This document shows, one piece after another, positions 47,266-60,300 of a stretch of 64,000 bases of DNA. Source of the stretch: Pseudoalteromonas rubra (GTDB lineage: Bacteria; Pseudomonadota; Gammaproteobacteria; Enterobacterales; Alteromonadaceae); contig NZ_PNCJ01000014.1 of assembly GCF_005887115.1 (NCBI RefSeq), forward strand, positions 62,001-126,000, in the 5' to 3' direction. Position 1 is the stretch's first letter; each line of letters starts with the position of its first letter. The notes under the pieces were generated by a model, which worked only from the letters and a program-made list of their open reading frames with translations, did no database searches and had not been told where the DNA came from. The position numbers were made by a program, and so were the translations under genes.

Positions 47266-48279
47266 ATGTCAAAGTCACTCGCGTCAATCCAGTTGCGTGC
47301 CATCGCTGAGCCTGCTCAGCAGCTTCTTACCTTAGCAAATTGGTACCAGATTGAAAACGAAGATCACCTTAAACCTGGTGCTTGCCCATTGTCAGAAGAC
47401 GGTCAGTACCTGTGCTTCTTTGGTGGCGAGCTCAGCGAGGAGACTATCCTGGAAATTTTAGGCTTGTGCGAGCGTGCGGATATTGAGGTCTCCAGATTGG
47501 CGCTATATCAACCCGCAGCTGATATAGCACCCGGGCTGGTTCTATACACCGAGTCGACACGAGATGTGCGTGCGCCTATTCGCACATTAGCGGCACAATG
47601 TGGCCTGCAAGGCGCCGCCATCAGCCAGCCGCCGAGCTTGCGCAAGCCCGGTTTACTGGTGATGGATATGGACTCCACGGCAATCAAAATTGAGTGCATT
47701 GATGAAATTGCCAGACTGGCCGGCGTCTATGATGAGGTTGCTGCCGTCACTGCACAGGCGATGGCCGGGCAGCTGGCGTTTAACGACAGCCTGTATCAGC
47801 GTGTTGCCAAGCTATCCGGGGTAGAACTGCCGCTTATTCAGCAACTCAAAGATAACCTGCCGTTGATGGAGGGCGTTGCCCAGCTGTGTGCGGTACTGAA
47901 GGCCCATCACTGGCGTCTGGCAATTGCCTCCGGTGGCTTTACCTGGTTTGCCGACGCGCTCAAAGCGCCGTTGCAGCTGGATGCTGTTTTTGCCAATACA
48001 CTGGAAATTGCCGATAACAAGCTCACCGGTAAAGTGCTGGGAGAAGTTGTTGATGGCAGTAAAAAAGCCGAAGTCCTTAAATCCCTGACTACACAGTTTG
48101 GCATTGCGCCCAGACAAACCGTGGCCATGGGCGACGGCGCCAATGATTTAATCATGATGGCCGCTGCGGGCTTAGGCGTGGCTGTGCATGGCAAACCTAA
48201 GGTGGTCGAGCAGGCCGATGCCGCGATTACCGAAGGGTCGTTGACTCAGCTGCTTTATTTGCTGAGTGTCCCGGTCTAG
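47266..48279 (+). CDS. serB: Phosphoserine phosphatase
   Basis: HAD-family last step of serine synthesis. 337 residues: an N-terminal ACT-like regulatory region (1-120) and the phosphatase domain with motif I LLVMDMDSTAIKIECIDE, motif II IASGGFTWFA, the Lys of motif III in SKKAEVLKSL and motif IV MGDGANDLIMM. CAGGAGTATCC before ATG 47266 gives a good ribosome site. It is divergent from the smp-like gene and ends in a terminator shared with the PKS/NRPS gene. Confidence 0.95.
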   Translation: MSKSLASIQLRAIAEPAQQLLTLANWYQIENEDHLKPGACPLSEDGQYLCFFGGELSEETILEILGLCERADIEVSRLALYQPAADIAPGLVLYTESTRDVRAPIRTLAAQCGLQGAAISQPPSLRKPGLLVMDMDSTAIKIECIDEIARLAGVYDEVAAVTAQAMAGQLAFNDSLYQRVAKLSGVELPLIQQLKDNLPLMEGVAQLCAVLKAHHWRLAIASGGFTWFADALKAPLQLDAVFANTLEIADNKLTGKVLGEVVDGSKKAEVLKSLTTQFGIAPRQTVAMGDGANDLIMMAAAGLGVAVHGKPKVVEQADAAITEGSLTQLLYLLSVPV

Positions 48280-48296
48280 TTGTGAGTTACTAAAAG

Positions 48297-48321
48297 CAAA
48301 GCGGGCATAAAGCCCGCTTTG
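48297..48321. terminator. Bidirectional terminator between serB and the PKS/NRPS gene
   Basis: Stem CAAAGCGGGC / GCCCGCTTTG with loop ATAAA, 17 bp after serB and 8 bp after the minus-strand stop. Short T/A runs on both sides. Confidence 0.8.
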
Positions 48322-48329
48322 TTATCTCC

Positions 48330-51300
48330 TTAACTCTCCTGCCAGATCTCCCGATAGTGTCTGTCTTCCAGCCACTGGGTAAAGTAAGTATCAAACAAAC
48401 GCTCCCAGTCGCCTAGCGTGATGTCATAGCGCTCTGTCAGCGCAATAAAGTTGTCCTTATCATACGGGTCCATCGGCATAAAATAGGCTTCAAACAGATA
48501 TTCGTCGTAGCCAGGGCGTGATGACAATAAGCCCTGCATAATGACCTTATCTTTGCCTTCACGCTGAGCCGCGTAGGCTTCACAGGCACCAATAAACTCG
48601 GCTTTATCTGTTTGCGAAAAGTTCAAACCCCGCTCAGCGGCAAAGTCATAAAAGGCCGCAATGCTCAGTGGCGCTGGGTTAGCCACGTGATAGACCTGGT
48701 TGCGTTTTTGCGGGTCACTCATGCCCGCGACAATACACGTAGCCGCGCGGTCAACCGGAATAATATCCAGCATGTAGGGGCTCTCAGTCGGGCGCACCTC
48801 AATGCTGAGCATCATTTTCAGGATACGGTGGAAGACATCATCCGTGTTACCAATCCCGGTTTTAGATGACCCCGAGATTTCCGAAAAACGGTAAACCGTG
48901 TAGGGCACACCGATGAGTGATGCCTGGCGAATGTTTTCTTCCTGCACCCATTTTGACTGACCATACCCGCTGCACAGCAAGGCCGCTTCGTCTGTTGGAA
49001 TAAAGGACTCACGCGGGTTCACTGAGAAGTGGGAGTCCTTTATCTGGGTGCTGGCGGTGGTGCTGGAGACAAAGTGGATCATCTTCAGCGTGTCCGTACA
49101 GCACAGTGTTAGCAGGGCATTGGTACCTGCCACCGACTTTTTAAAAGCAAAGTAGGGCTGGATATGGTTCACATATGACGCCGTATGCACCACATGCTGG
49201 ATGTTCCGGCACAGTTGTGTCCAGTGCTCGTCGGATACGCCTAATCGGGATTGCTCCATATCACCCGGGACAGGCACAATACGATCAAAATCCAGAGTCA
49301 GCGCATACTGCTTGGCATTGTCGGCAATTCGGCTGCGTGCCTGCTCAACGGAGCTGGCACGCACCAGACAGTATATTTTTGCTTTGGTGGTGGCCAGTAG
49401 CTCTGCTAGCAGGTGACTGCCTAAAAAGCCCGTTGCTCCAGTAAGCAGCACATGACGGACGTCGCCCTTATAGGCATGCACTATCTCATCGGGCAGCGCC
49501 GGCAAGTCAATGCCCGCATCGACAATAAACTCGGGTAACGATGCGTCGTCTTCATGCTGAACCTGGCCATGGGCTTTGTCGATTTCGTCGATCAGGGCCT
49601 GAATGGTATTCATGTTCTTAAAGGCATCGGCCTGAATATCAATATTGAGCCGGGCCTTGAGCTGCTGGAAGGTTTTCAGCAATGAGATGGAGTCAAAGCC
49701 GTAATCATACAGATCGCAATTCAGATCCAGCTCATCGGGGGTTATTCCCAGCACCTGGCCAACAATGCTCACCACAGTGCCAGCGATATCCTGAGACGCC
49801 TCAGTTACTGCCTCTGAACCGTGTTCAAGGCGGGATTGTAGGAGGCGTTTACGCTGTAATAGTGCCATTGTGTTATGCATGATGCGCTCCGGCTCTGTGG
49901 TGCAAATGGCCGCCAGGGTGCTGCGCTTGGTGCTGAGCAGCTTGGGCAGTTGTGCAAAGGCATCGTGCATTTGGATCAGCTGATAGCCCTTTTTCTCGGC
50001 AAAGCTGTTCTCGATACTTTTCAGCGGGTCATCTGAATGCCAGTAGCCCCAGTTAATTGCCAGGGTCTGACCATGGCGCTGCCGCTTATCTACTTGCTGG
50101 TTTCTGGCTCGGGCAAAGGCATTCTGAAAGCCATTGGCGTACGAGTAAGACAGGTGATTCAGGCTGCCAAACACGGCCATGGAAGAGAACAGCACAAAAA
50201 AGTCCAGCTCACAGCTGCTGAGCAGGGAGTCCAGCTGCTGCGTGCCTTGTACTTTGACCTGCATTGAGCGGGCAAAGTCGGCCCAGTCGTTTTCTTCTTC
50301 CGTGTAGGTGGTGCCGAGGTGAAACACGCCGTTGAGCTGCAATGACTTGTCGCTCAGTAAGTCGCTGAGTGGTTTCAGCCGTTTGGCATCGGCAATATCA
50401 CATGCCAGGTAATGCACTGTGCCTTTTCCTCTGAGCTGGGTCAGTTGTGGTTGCACGGCTTGCTCATCGCGCCTGCCCAGTAAGATGAGGGTCGCATCAA
50501 AGTCTTCCAGCAAGCGCTGGCTCAGTGCCATGCCCAGTTCGCCCAGTGCCCCGGCGATTAGGTAAGTACCGCCATGACGTATTTCATACTCAGGCTTAGC
50601 CGTGTCGCTTGCGTCCGGCAGTTGCGTCAGTTGCAGTGCATAGCGCGCAGCATCGCGGTATTGCACTTGATTTGGCTGATGCTCGGTTGCGTTCAGTAAG
50701 GTACTGGCAAACTCCTGCAGCAATAATTCGCCCAGACAATCATTCTCATCAAGCTGTTCTAGTAAAGTCCAACTATGTTGTGGATTGCGCAGGTTGTAGC
50801 AACGCAGCAGGGCGCTCAGGTCGTCCCGGGTTTCTGTCTGCACGTCTGTCTGAGTGGCATAAAACAGCTGCATTGCGTGATTGTCGTGACGGGCGGTGAG
50901 TTGCATCAGCTCGAACAGGGGTTTTATTTGCTGCTGCGGCTCAAGCAATGAACCACAGCCCAGCACAAAAATGGTATCCGGCAGATCTTCAGGATCCAGC
51001 GCTGAGTTGTCCAGTTGCTCAAAGCACAGCGAAGTCACCTTACACCCGCTTGCTTGCAGCGGCTTACTGAGGGTTTCAAGCTCGGCCTGGGTGGCTGACA
51101 CCAGCAAAATATGTCTGTGTGCCAGCTGTGTACTTAGTGATGCCTGCCAGTCCTCTGGCAGATTGAGTGCTGCTGGTTGAAATTGGTTGTCGAGCAGCAG
51201 CCAGGGGTTTGTTTGTTCAGTCTCAACCGCTTTTTTGCTGATAAAAGACGTACCAGGCAGGTGCAGCTTTTGCACAGGAGTCGAGTAAAGCGGTTGCCAG

Positions 51301-54300
51301 CTTGATACCTGGCCGGACTGCCACAGACGCACAATGGCCGCGTATTCATGGTTCTGGTGCAGTGATATCAACTGCTCAGGTGTCAGTTGTTCGCTGGTGT
51401 GATTGCTGGTCTTGGAAGCCTGATCAGGCACGGCCCCGCCCAGCACTGTTCGCAGCTCGCTTAATGAGGACACCACCCAGCCGAGTCTGTACGCCTGTGC
51501 GGTGCGGCCCAATGCCAAGGTCGCGGCCAGCTGTGTCAGTACCTCAGGCGTGTCAGGTAAAGTCGCGATGTGGTTGGCAAGCTCAGTGACTTTGTGTCCC
51601 AGCGCCGCTTTACTGGTGGCCGAGAGCACCACCATCGCCGGGGCGTCTGGCTGAGCTGTGTGTGGCGCTGTGATGTTCGGCTGATACTCTTCGAGCACCA
51701 CATGGGCATTGACGCCACTGATCCCAAAGGCACTGACGGCAGCTCTGCGCGGCGTATCGCCGTGCTCCCATGGCTGCGCCTGGGTTTGTACCGTGAGCGG
51801 TGTATCCTCGAGCGCCAGATAGGGATTAAGTGCCTGCACATGGAGCGACGGCACCAGGGTCTGATGCTTAAGTTGCAGCACAACCTTGATAAGCCCGGCG
51901 ATACCGGCGGCAATTTCGGTATGACCTATGTTGCTCTTTACTGAGCCCAGCGCACAGCGGGCTGGCCACTGATGCGCATTAAAGGCTGCCTTGAGTGCAT
52001 CCAGCTCAACCGGATCGCCGAGTGTGGTGCCGGTGCCATGACACTCGATGTAGCTGAGTGTGGCCGGGTTGATGTTGGCGCTGCGCCAGGCTTTATCCAG
52101 CAGCTGAGTTTGTGCCCGGGCATTGGGCACGGTAAAGCCCTGTGATTTTCCGCCATGGTTAACCGCCGACCCCAGCAAGGTGGCGTAAATGGCGTCCTGA
52201 TCGCGCTCGGCTGCCGAGCGTTTTTTCAACATGATCATGCCAACGCCTTCGCCCCGCACTATGCCATCGGCATCGGCAGCAAAGGTTTTGCATCGTCCAT
52301 CCGGCGACAGCGCACCTATCTCCTGCATGGCCACAGAGGCGGTGGGAGTGTCTATGATATTGACGCCGCCGACAATGGCCTGCTCACATTCACCCATGCG
52401 AATGGATGCCATGGCCTTATGTACAGCAACCAGCGATGATGAGCAGGTGGTATCTACCCCTTCGCTCGGGCCGTGCAGGTCGAGGAAGTAGCTCATGCGG
52501 TTTGGCGCAAATGCCGGGGAGGTGATCAGCCCTTCGTGATATCCAGACTGACAGCCAATAAATAACCCGGTGCTGGTGCCTGCCAGCGATTTTGGGTCGT
52601 ATCCGGCATTCTCAATACACTGCCAGACATGCATCATCAGCAGGCTTTCCTGCAACTGAATGCGCTCACACTCTGCCGGGGCAATATTGAAGAATAAAGG
52701 GTCAAACTCGGTGTCGCGTCGCAGGCGGCCCAGCCAGTTAATTTCGCCGGGCCAGCTGAGCTCGCGATTGGCCGGCTGTGGCCAGTCGTGGCGGGTCACA
52801 CAGTCTTTGCCTGTGTTCAGGTTATGCCAGAATTCGTCCAGGTTACTCGCCTCGGGGAAGGCGGCACTGATCCCGACAATGGCGATCGCTTCATCGTTTG
52901 AGGCATTCACCGAGGCTTGTTCTGCTGCTGTGTCCGTTGAGCTTGTCTGCGTCTCGCTAGTCGTGGCGATCAGCACATCGCCATACTCGGCGATAATATG
53001 GGCTCTGAGGCTGTTCAGGGTCGAGTGCATAAACAGCACGCTGGGTGACAGCTCAAGCTGATAGCGGCTGTTGAGCTGATTGATAAAGGTAATGAAAGCG
53101 ATGGAATCCGCGCCAAACTCGCCCAGATCGGTATCTCCGTCCAGTGTATCCGGCTGCACGCCGAGTAAAGCCGCCACCATAGTGCTCAGCTGCTCAGTCA
53201 GAGCAGCGTCCAGCGCGGCTTCACTGCTAAACTGGGCCGCTGGTGTGGCGGTGTCACTGACTTGCTCATGGTTTGTGTCGGCCGGGGTATATTGCACCAG
53301 CGTCTGAGGCTGTTGCAGTGCCCGGTAAAAAGCGTCTATGCCACTGTTGGTGGGCATGGCCGCATCCGTATGGGCAAACTGGGCTTTGCGCTGCATACCG
53401 CCGTCTTGCCAGAAAGGCCAGTCAATACTGGCGCTCAGGCCATGACGATTACCGTTGATAACCTGAGCATGACGCTGATTCATATAGCTGTCGAGAAACG
53501 CATTGGCCATGGCATAGTCGCCCTGAGAGGCCGCGCCCTGTACGCCACTGAGCCCGGCAAAACAGGCGAAGAAGCGCAGCGGCAGATCCGCAGTGGCCTC
53601 ATCCAGCGCCACCACGCCCGTGACCTTGGGCGCCAGCACTTGCGCAAAGGAAGTCGGGGTTTTGTTACACAGCAAAGCATCCTGCACTATGCCGGCGGCG
53701 TGGATCACGCCATGGAGCGCGCCAAATTCACGTACTACGTCCCGTACCAGCAGCAGGGCATTCATCTTTTGAGCCACGTCCAGCTGTCTATAAACCAGTT
53801 GTACCTGACCTTGTTTAAGGTTGCGCAGCTGCGTCTCTACCTGAACGTCATCAGCGGCTCGCCGACCTGTCACGACCACTGTAGTGGCAAACGGTAAAGC
53901 GGCCAGTTCGGCAATAAAGTGACGACCAATGCCCCCGAGCCCGCCGGTGATCAGATACACGCCATCGGGTTGCCACGCACTGATCGGGTTCACATCGCTC
54001 ACCGGTTGATAGTCCAGTACTGTGCGGCTTGTGCCCTGATAAGCAATGACCGAGTCGGGCGCATTGCGGTTATCGGTGAGCAGAGTGTGCAGCGTATCTG
54101 AGCTCAGCGTCGGGTCTGCCAGCAACAGCTGTGTGCGCAGCATTGGGTGTTCAATGCTGGCGGTTTTCAGCAGGCCGTGCAGGCAACTGTTGAGGTTAGC
54201 CAGCGGCTCGGCCTGAGTGTTGCCTATCACCAGCTGTAATAGAGTCGGCTGTCTGGTTTTAGCGAGCGACTGTATGATGTCGAGCAGCTGAATCCCATAG

Positions 54301-57300
54301 TCACTAACCTGCTGCTCCGGTGCGTAGTGGCTTGAGCTAAGCACCTGGGTGATGGCACCGGCGACTTCACACTCCGGCAGGTCGCACAGCACCACACAGT
54401 GTGACGCTGCACTGCCGGACGCAGCTGTCTCACTGTTTGTCACCACAGGCTGGGTGCGCCACTTGGGTACACTCAGCGTGCATGGGACCAGCTCTTCTGT
54501 TTGAGTCTGACTCAGGCCAAGTGTGTACGGCTTCAGATCAAACGGATAAGTGGGCAGGCTCAGTTTGCCTACCTGCTCTCCCTGATACAGGAAGTCCCAG
54601 TCTTCAAAGCCGCTGTCCAGCCAGTGGCTCAAAATAGCCTGGTAGTCGCCCTGTGCCAGCCAGCCGGCCGGTGTACCAACGGGAACTGGGTTCAAAGATA
54701 CTTGCTCACTCCTTGCCAGGTAATGCGTCAACTGGGTTTTAAGCTCGTTTAGAGAAGACACCACAAAGCCTGCGCGATGTGCCATCACCTGGCGACCGGT
54801 TTGCAGGGTGTAGGCCAGGCTGACTCTCAGCGCATCATCGCACAGGGTACGCTCAAGCCAGTTCAGCAGCTCGCTCACCTGACGTTGCAACACTGCTGGT
54901 GTGGCTGCCGACAGCACCACGATGGAAGGCTGGCTGCTCAATGTATTCTGTGTTTGTGCAACCGGTGCTTCTTCCAAAATGGCATGGGCATTGGTGCCGC
55001 CAATGCCAAATGAGCTGACCGCGGCCCGCCTTGGCAACAAAGGGGTTTCCCACAAGCGCGTGCTGTCGACGATATAGAACGGCGAGTTAGCCAGGTCCAT
55101 ATGTGGATTCGGCTCATTGTAGTGCAAGGTGCCGGGCAGCAGTTTGTGGTGCAGCGACAAGCTGGTTTTCACCAGTCCGGTGAGCCCTGCCAGGGTATCT
55201 GTGTGGCCCAGGTTCGATTTTACGGCGCCCAGTCCACAATATTGTTTTGCTTCGCTATGCGGCTGATAAACCTGTTGCAGTGCCGCAAATTCAATGGGGT
55301 CGCCCAGCGCGGTGCCGGTGCCATGGGCTTCGACATAACTGATACTCGCCGGTGAAACGTCGGCGCTTTGCAGTGCCTGGGTGATCACCTGCATCTGGCC
55401 TTCCGTGCCCGGGGCAAAGAAACCGGCCTTGTTGTTGCCATCGTTGTTCACCTTCACCGCCTTAATCAGGCTGTAAATGTGATCGCTATCCTGGGTTGCC
55501 TCATCGGCCCGTTTGAGCACCACCACAGAGACGCCATTGCCGCCTATCATGCCATCGGCTTGGGCATCAAAGACTTTGCAGCGCGCATCGGGGGCAAAGT
55601 TGAGGCCTTTTTCTATCTTGTATCCTGTGCTGCGCTGCGGGAATAAACAGGCTGCGCCAACAATGGCATAGTCTATGTCACCGGCTTTAAGCGCCGAGCA
55701 GGCCAGTGCCAGGGCGCTCAGGGATGAAGAGCAATTGGAGTGCACAAACAGACTTGGGCCGGTCAGACCCAGATGATAGGAAATACTGGTTGCCAGCGTG
55801 CCGGGCTGATTCAGCGTCGATGCAACATAGTCCTCGGCATTGAGCACAAACTCCCCGTTGCTGAATTTGTCATACAGGTTAAGGTCGGTCAGGTCGCCGC
55901 CAGAGGCGGAAATATACACGCCGGTGTTGGGCATTTGGTCACAGCGATAACCGGCGTCTTCCACCGCTTTCCAGGCATGCAGTAACAGCTGGCGCTGGGC
56001 ATAGCTCATGGTACGGGCTTGTTTTTCCGAGAGATTAAAAAAGCCGGGGTCGAATTCATCCTGGCCTTCAACCCAGGTATCAAGCCAGATCATAGCTGGG
56101 TCTGACTCGGCGCGTTGGCTGTGGCGAACCAGGTTGTTGCCTTCAATGAGGTTTTGCCAGAATGTCTGCGCGTTGGGAGAGTCCGGGTAATGACAGGATA
56201 AGCCTATCATGGCAATCGCCTGATCAGCGGTTGTCGGCTTTGCAGGGGGCACCGGCTCTGGTGCTTGAGCAGGCGCTGCAATCGGGCTGGTGACTTTGGT
56301 CGATAAATAGTCGCACTGGGCGTTAATGGTACTGTACTGAAACACCTCCGTCAGCGGCAGGTCGATATTGAACTTAGCGCTCAGTTTGGTGGCCAGTACA
56401 TTGGCCAGCAGGGAGTCGCCCCCAACCGTGAAAAAGGGCGCATCCGGCGCAACCTGACTCACGTCCAGCACATCACACCAGACGGCCGAAACCTCGGCCT
56501 GTAGGTTTCGCTCTGGTACGGCTGCGCTGAGGTTTGCTCCCAAAGTTGAGAGGGCGGCCTGCGCGGTGTGTGAGCTAAACGGCAACTGGCTGAGCAGCGC
56601 CTGTTTATCCACTTTGCCATTGTTGGTCAGCGGCAGCGCGGGCACGGAGACAAAATACGCTGGTACCATGTACTCGGGCACAAGCTTTAACAACTCGCCA
56701 CGAATGGCTTCATCGGATAGCGGCACCTGGGTGACCAGGTAGGCCACCAGCACGTCACCATGACGTTTGCTGGCAGCTAGCACGCAGGCGTCCTGAATGG
56801 CCGGGTTGCTCAGCAGGGCGTGTTTTACTTCGCCAAGCTCTATGCGGTGTCCACGGATCTGAACCTGATCGTCGCAGCGGCCCAGGTATTCATACTGGCC
56901 CTGTGCATTAAGGCGTGCCAGGTCACCGGTACGATAGAGGCGTTCCTCGCTTTGTCCGGCAAGCGGATTAGGGATAAAGCGCTCTGCGGTCAGTACCGCT
57001 CTTTGATGATATCCCCGACTGACGCCGCAGCCTCCAACGTACAACTCGCCGGGCTGACCCGCCGCGACAGGACTTTGCTGTTCATCCAGTAAGTACAGGC
57101 GATAGCCGGGCAGCGGCTTTCCTATAATGCTCTTGCCCGGGTTCTGTTCGACCAGCTCGCGGGTGATTAGCATCTCGGTGACATGCACGGTGGTTTCTGT
57201 GATGCCATACATGTTGACCAGCTTGGGTAGCGGCTGTGCTGCCTCAAACCAGGGCGTGAGTTTACTCAGCTCCAGCGCTTCACCACCAAAGATCACAGTG

Positions 57301-60300
57301 CGCAGAGAGCGTGTCAGCGCAGGTTGCGCCAGCAAATGCGTCATCAGCGGATAAAACGCCGATGGCGTCTGATTTAAAATGCTTACCTGATTGTCGTGAA
57401 TAAAGCGTGCGAACGCAGCACTGTCTTTTTTGCAGGCGTCGTCTACGATTACCAGTTTGCCACCATGGGCCAGCGCGCCCCAGATCTCCCATACGGAGAA
57501 ATCAAACGCAAACGAGTGGAACAGGCACCAGGTATCCTGGACATTAAACCCAAACCCAGGCTGGGTGTTGTTCAGTAAAGCGGTAATGTTGCTATGCTCA
57601 ACCAGCACGCCTTTGGGCTGACCCGTTGAACCCGAGGTATAAATGATATAGGCCAGCGCTTGCGGTGCCAGAGCTATGCCCGGAGCGGTAACGGGTGCCA
57701 TCGTGCTGCTTTTTAGGCAGTCACTGAGGCGATACGCCTGGCTATGTGTGACAGGCAGTGTTAGCTCGTCGCTCATCAGTACCAGCGCCGGATCGGCATC
57801 GGCCAGAATAAAGCGGGCTCTGTCCTCTGGCGAGTTGGGGTCGACCGGCACGTAGGCACTGCCGGTTTTCAGCACCGCCAGCATGGCAACTATCATTTCC
57901 ACACTCGGGCGCAACAGCAAAGCAACCCGGCTGCCGGGCCGCGCGCCTTTGGCAATTAAGGTATGGGCCAGCTGGTTGGCCTGCTGCTCCAGTGCCTGAT
58001 AACTCAGCGTGGCACCGGCAAACGAGAGTGCCGTCTGGGTTGGGTGCTGCGCGGCCTGTAAGGTGAAGTTGTCAACCAAAGTAGCGGGGTTTGCGCTCGG
58101 TGTCTGTGACTGACCATCGGGTGGTAAGTCACCGCTAAGCAGCACATCTTCCAGTAGTTGCAGATAATTATCTGCCAGGGTTTGCACGCTATGACGTTCA
58201 TAAGCGTTGGTCGCAAATTTAAAGGCCAGCTGATAGCTGCCACCCAGCGGGGTGACCTCCAGGCTCAGGTCCAGTTCGGCATCTTGCTGGAATTCTTGCC
58301 ACAGCGCGCCCAGTAGCGCCTGATTGTCTTCGACCCAGTCGGCCTGAATAAAGTTATGGCAGGCATAGCCTATCTGAAACAGCGGGTGAACACCCAGTAT
58401 ACGCGGCGCATTGACGGCGCTGAGTAGCTCAGACAAGGGCAGGGCGCTGTGACTGATCACGGCGTCCAGCTGTGTCTGATTCGCCCGTGCCTGGCTGACA
58501 AAATTTGTGCTGTTATTGCGGGTCAGTGGCAGTGGCAATTGATTCACAAACAGGCCCAGCGACTGCGCCATACTGGCTTTTGGCCGTTGCATCACAGGCG
58601 TGCCCAGGATCAGTTCATTGCGACCAGTGAGACGGCTCAGTAACGCCTGAAACACGGTTAAGAAAAACACCGAGGTGCTAAGCTTGTGACGGGCTAAAAA
58701 CTGCTCGAGTTGCTGCTGCGTGCTGGCTGGCAAGTTGAGCGTCACGCGCGCACTGTTTGGCTCGTCCGGGCTTACTTGCGTTGTGCGTTTTCCAGGCAGG
58801 GTCAGTGGTGTGTGCGCAGGATTCAGTGACTGCTGCCAGAATTGTTTTAGCGTGTCTGCACTTGGGCTGGTCAGCAGCTGCTGCTCCCAGTTAAGGTAGT
58901 CGAAAAAGCCCTGGTCGGGCGCTGCCGTTGGTGCGCCTTCATGATAGGCCTGCCATAGCTGAGACAGCAGCTGGGTGGCGGAGACCCCATCGATGATCAG
59001 ATGGTGCAGCACGATCACCATCACATGGCGTGACTGAGCGCCCGACGCCACTTGCCAGGCGCTTGCGCGTAGCAATGGACCTGACAGATCAAAAGGCACT
59101 GCAATGGTCTGTTGTATTGCATCAGTCAGGGCTGCCTTAGAGGTCGGTGCCAGAGACGTTTGCTCAATCCGGATTGCATCAGGATGGATCTGTTGCGTGG
59201 GTCGGCCATCCGTTTCGTGAATACGCAGGCGCAGCACCGGGTGGCGCTGACAAAGACTGTCCAGCGCTTGTTGCATACGGGCAACGTCCAGGCTGGCAAG
59301 CTCGAATACCAGCGGGATATTGTAGCTGCTCAGCGTCGGGTTTTGCTTGTGCAGCAGCCACAGACCCTGCTGGGCTTTTGACAGCGGCAGTTGCCCTAAT
59401 GGCGTTTGTTGGCTGAGCGGCTCTGCGTGTGTTACCTGCACCGTGGCGATATTGGGTTGCTGTTTAACAAGGTAAGCATGCAACTGGTTGAGGGTTTTCA
59501 CCTCAAATAACAATGCTGGTGGCAGGGCGTCCAGGCCAAGCTGAGGATCGGCCTCAAGCTGCTGTACGACGGACATCAGCATAATGGAATCAAAGCCCAT
59601 GTCTCTAAAGTCGAGGTCGTTGTCGAGTTCTTCCATCGGCAGTTTACTGACTTGCGCCACCACGGCTTTAAGGTGGTCCATTAACGCACTATCACTCAGC
59701 GCAGCCATGTTATGTGCTGCCGGTATCTGGGTGTCAACCTTGGCTTGCGGGGTTATCCAGCGAGTGAGCTTGTCCGGGTTACCGTATAAAAAGCACTGTT
59801 GTGTATGCGGCTTGGCAAACAGCTGATAAAAGGCTTTCAAACCTATGTTATCAGGCATAGCAGCAAGGCCCTGCGAGCGCAGCAAACTTTGCTTAACAGC
59901 GTCCATTTGCATGCCGCCTTGTGCCCACAGCGGCCAGTTTACCGACAGGCTCAGGCCATGGCGCTGACCTTGCTCACCCCATTGCTGGCGCTTGAGCATA
60001 TAGGCATCTAAGAAAGCATTAGCGGTGGCATAATCGGCCTGACCCGGGTTACCTAAGCACGCGGCGATAGATGAAAAGCAGATAAAGAAATCCAGCGGTA
60101 CTGCTTTGCTGGCCTCATCCAGCGCCATTACCCCTGAGACCTTGGGTGCCAGCACGCGCTGGACCGCCTGCGGAGTTTTGCTTGCAATCAGTTGATCGTC
60201 AATCACACCAGCGCTGTGCAAAATTCCGGTCAGGGCACCGTGCTGCGCACCAATGCGGTTAAGCAGCTCAGCACACTGGGTTTGAGTGCTGATATCGGTT

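Noticed and set aside
53262..53897. A 211-codon plus-strand open frame and many other plus-strand frames inside 48.6-63.8 kb
   Set aside because: All lie antisense to the continuous PKS/NRPS frame, whose domains are intact; no ribosome sites or family signatures are seen.
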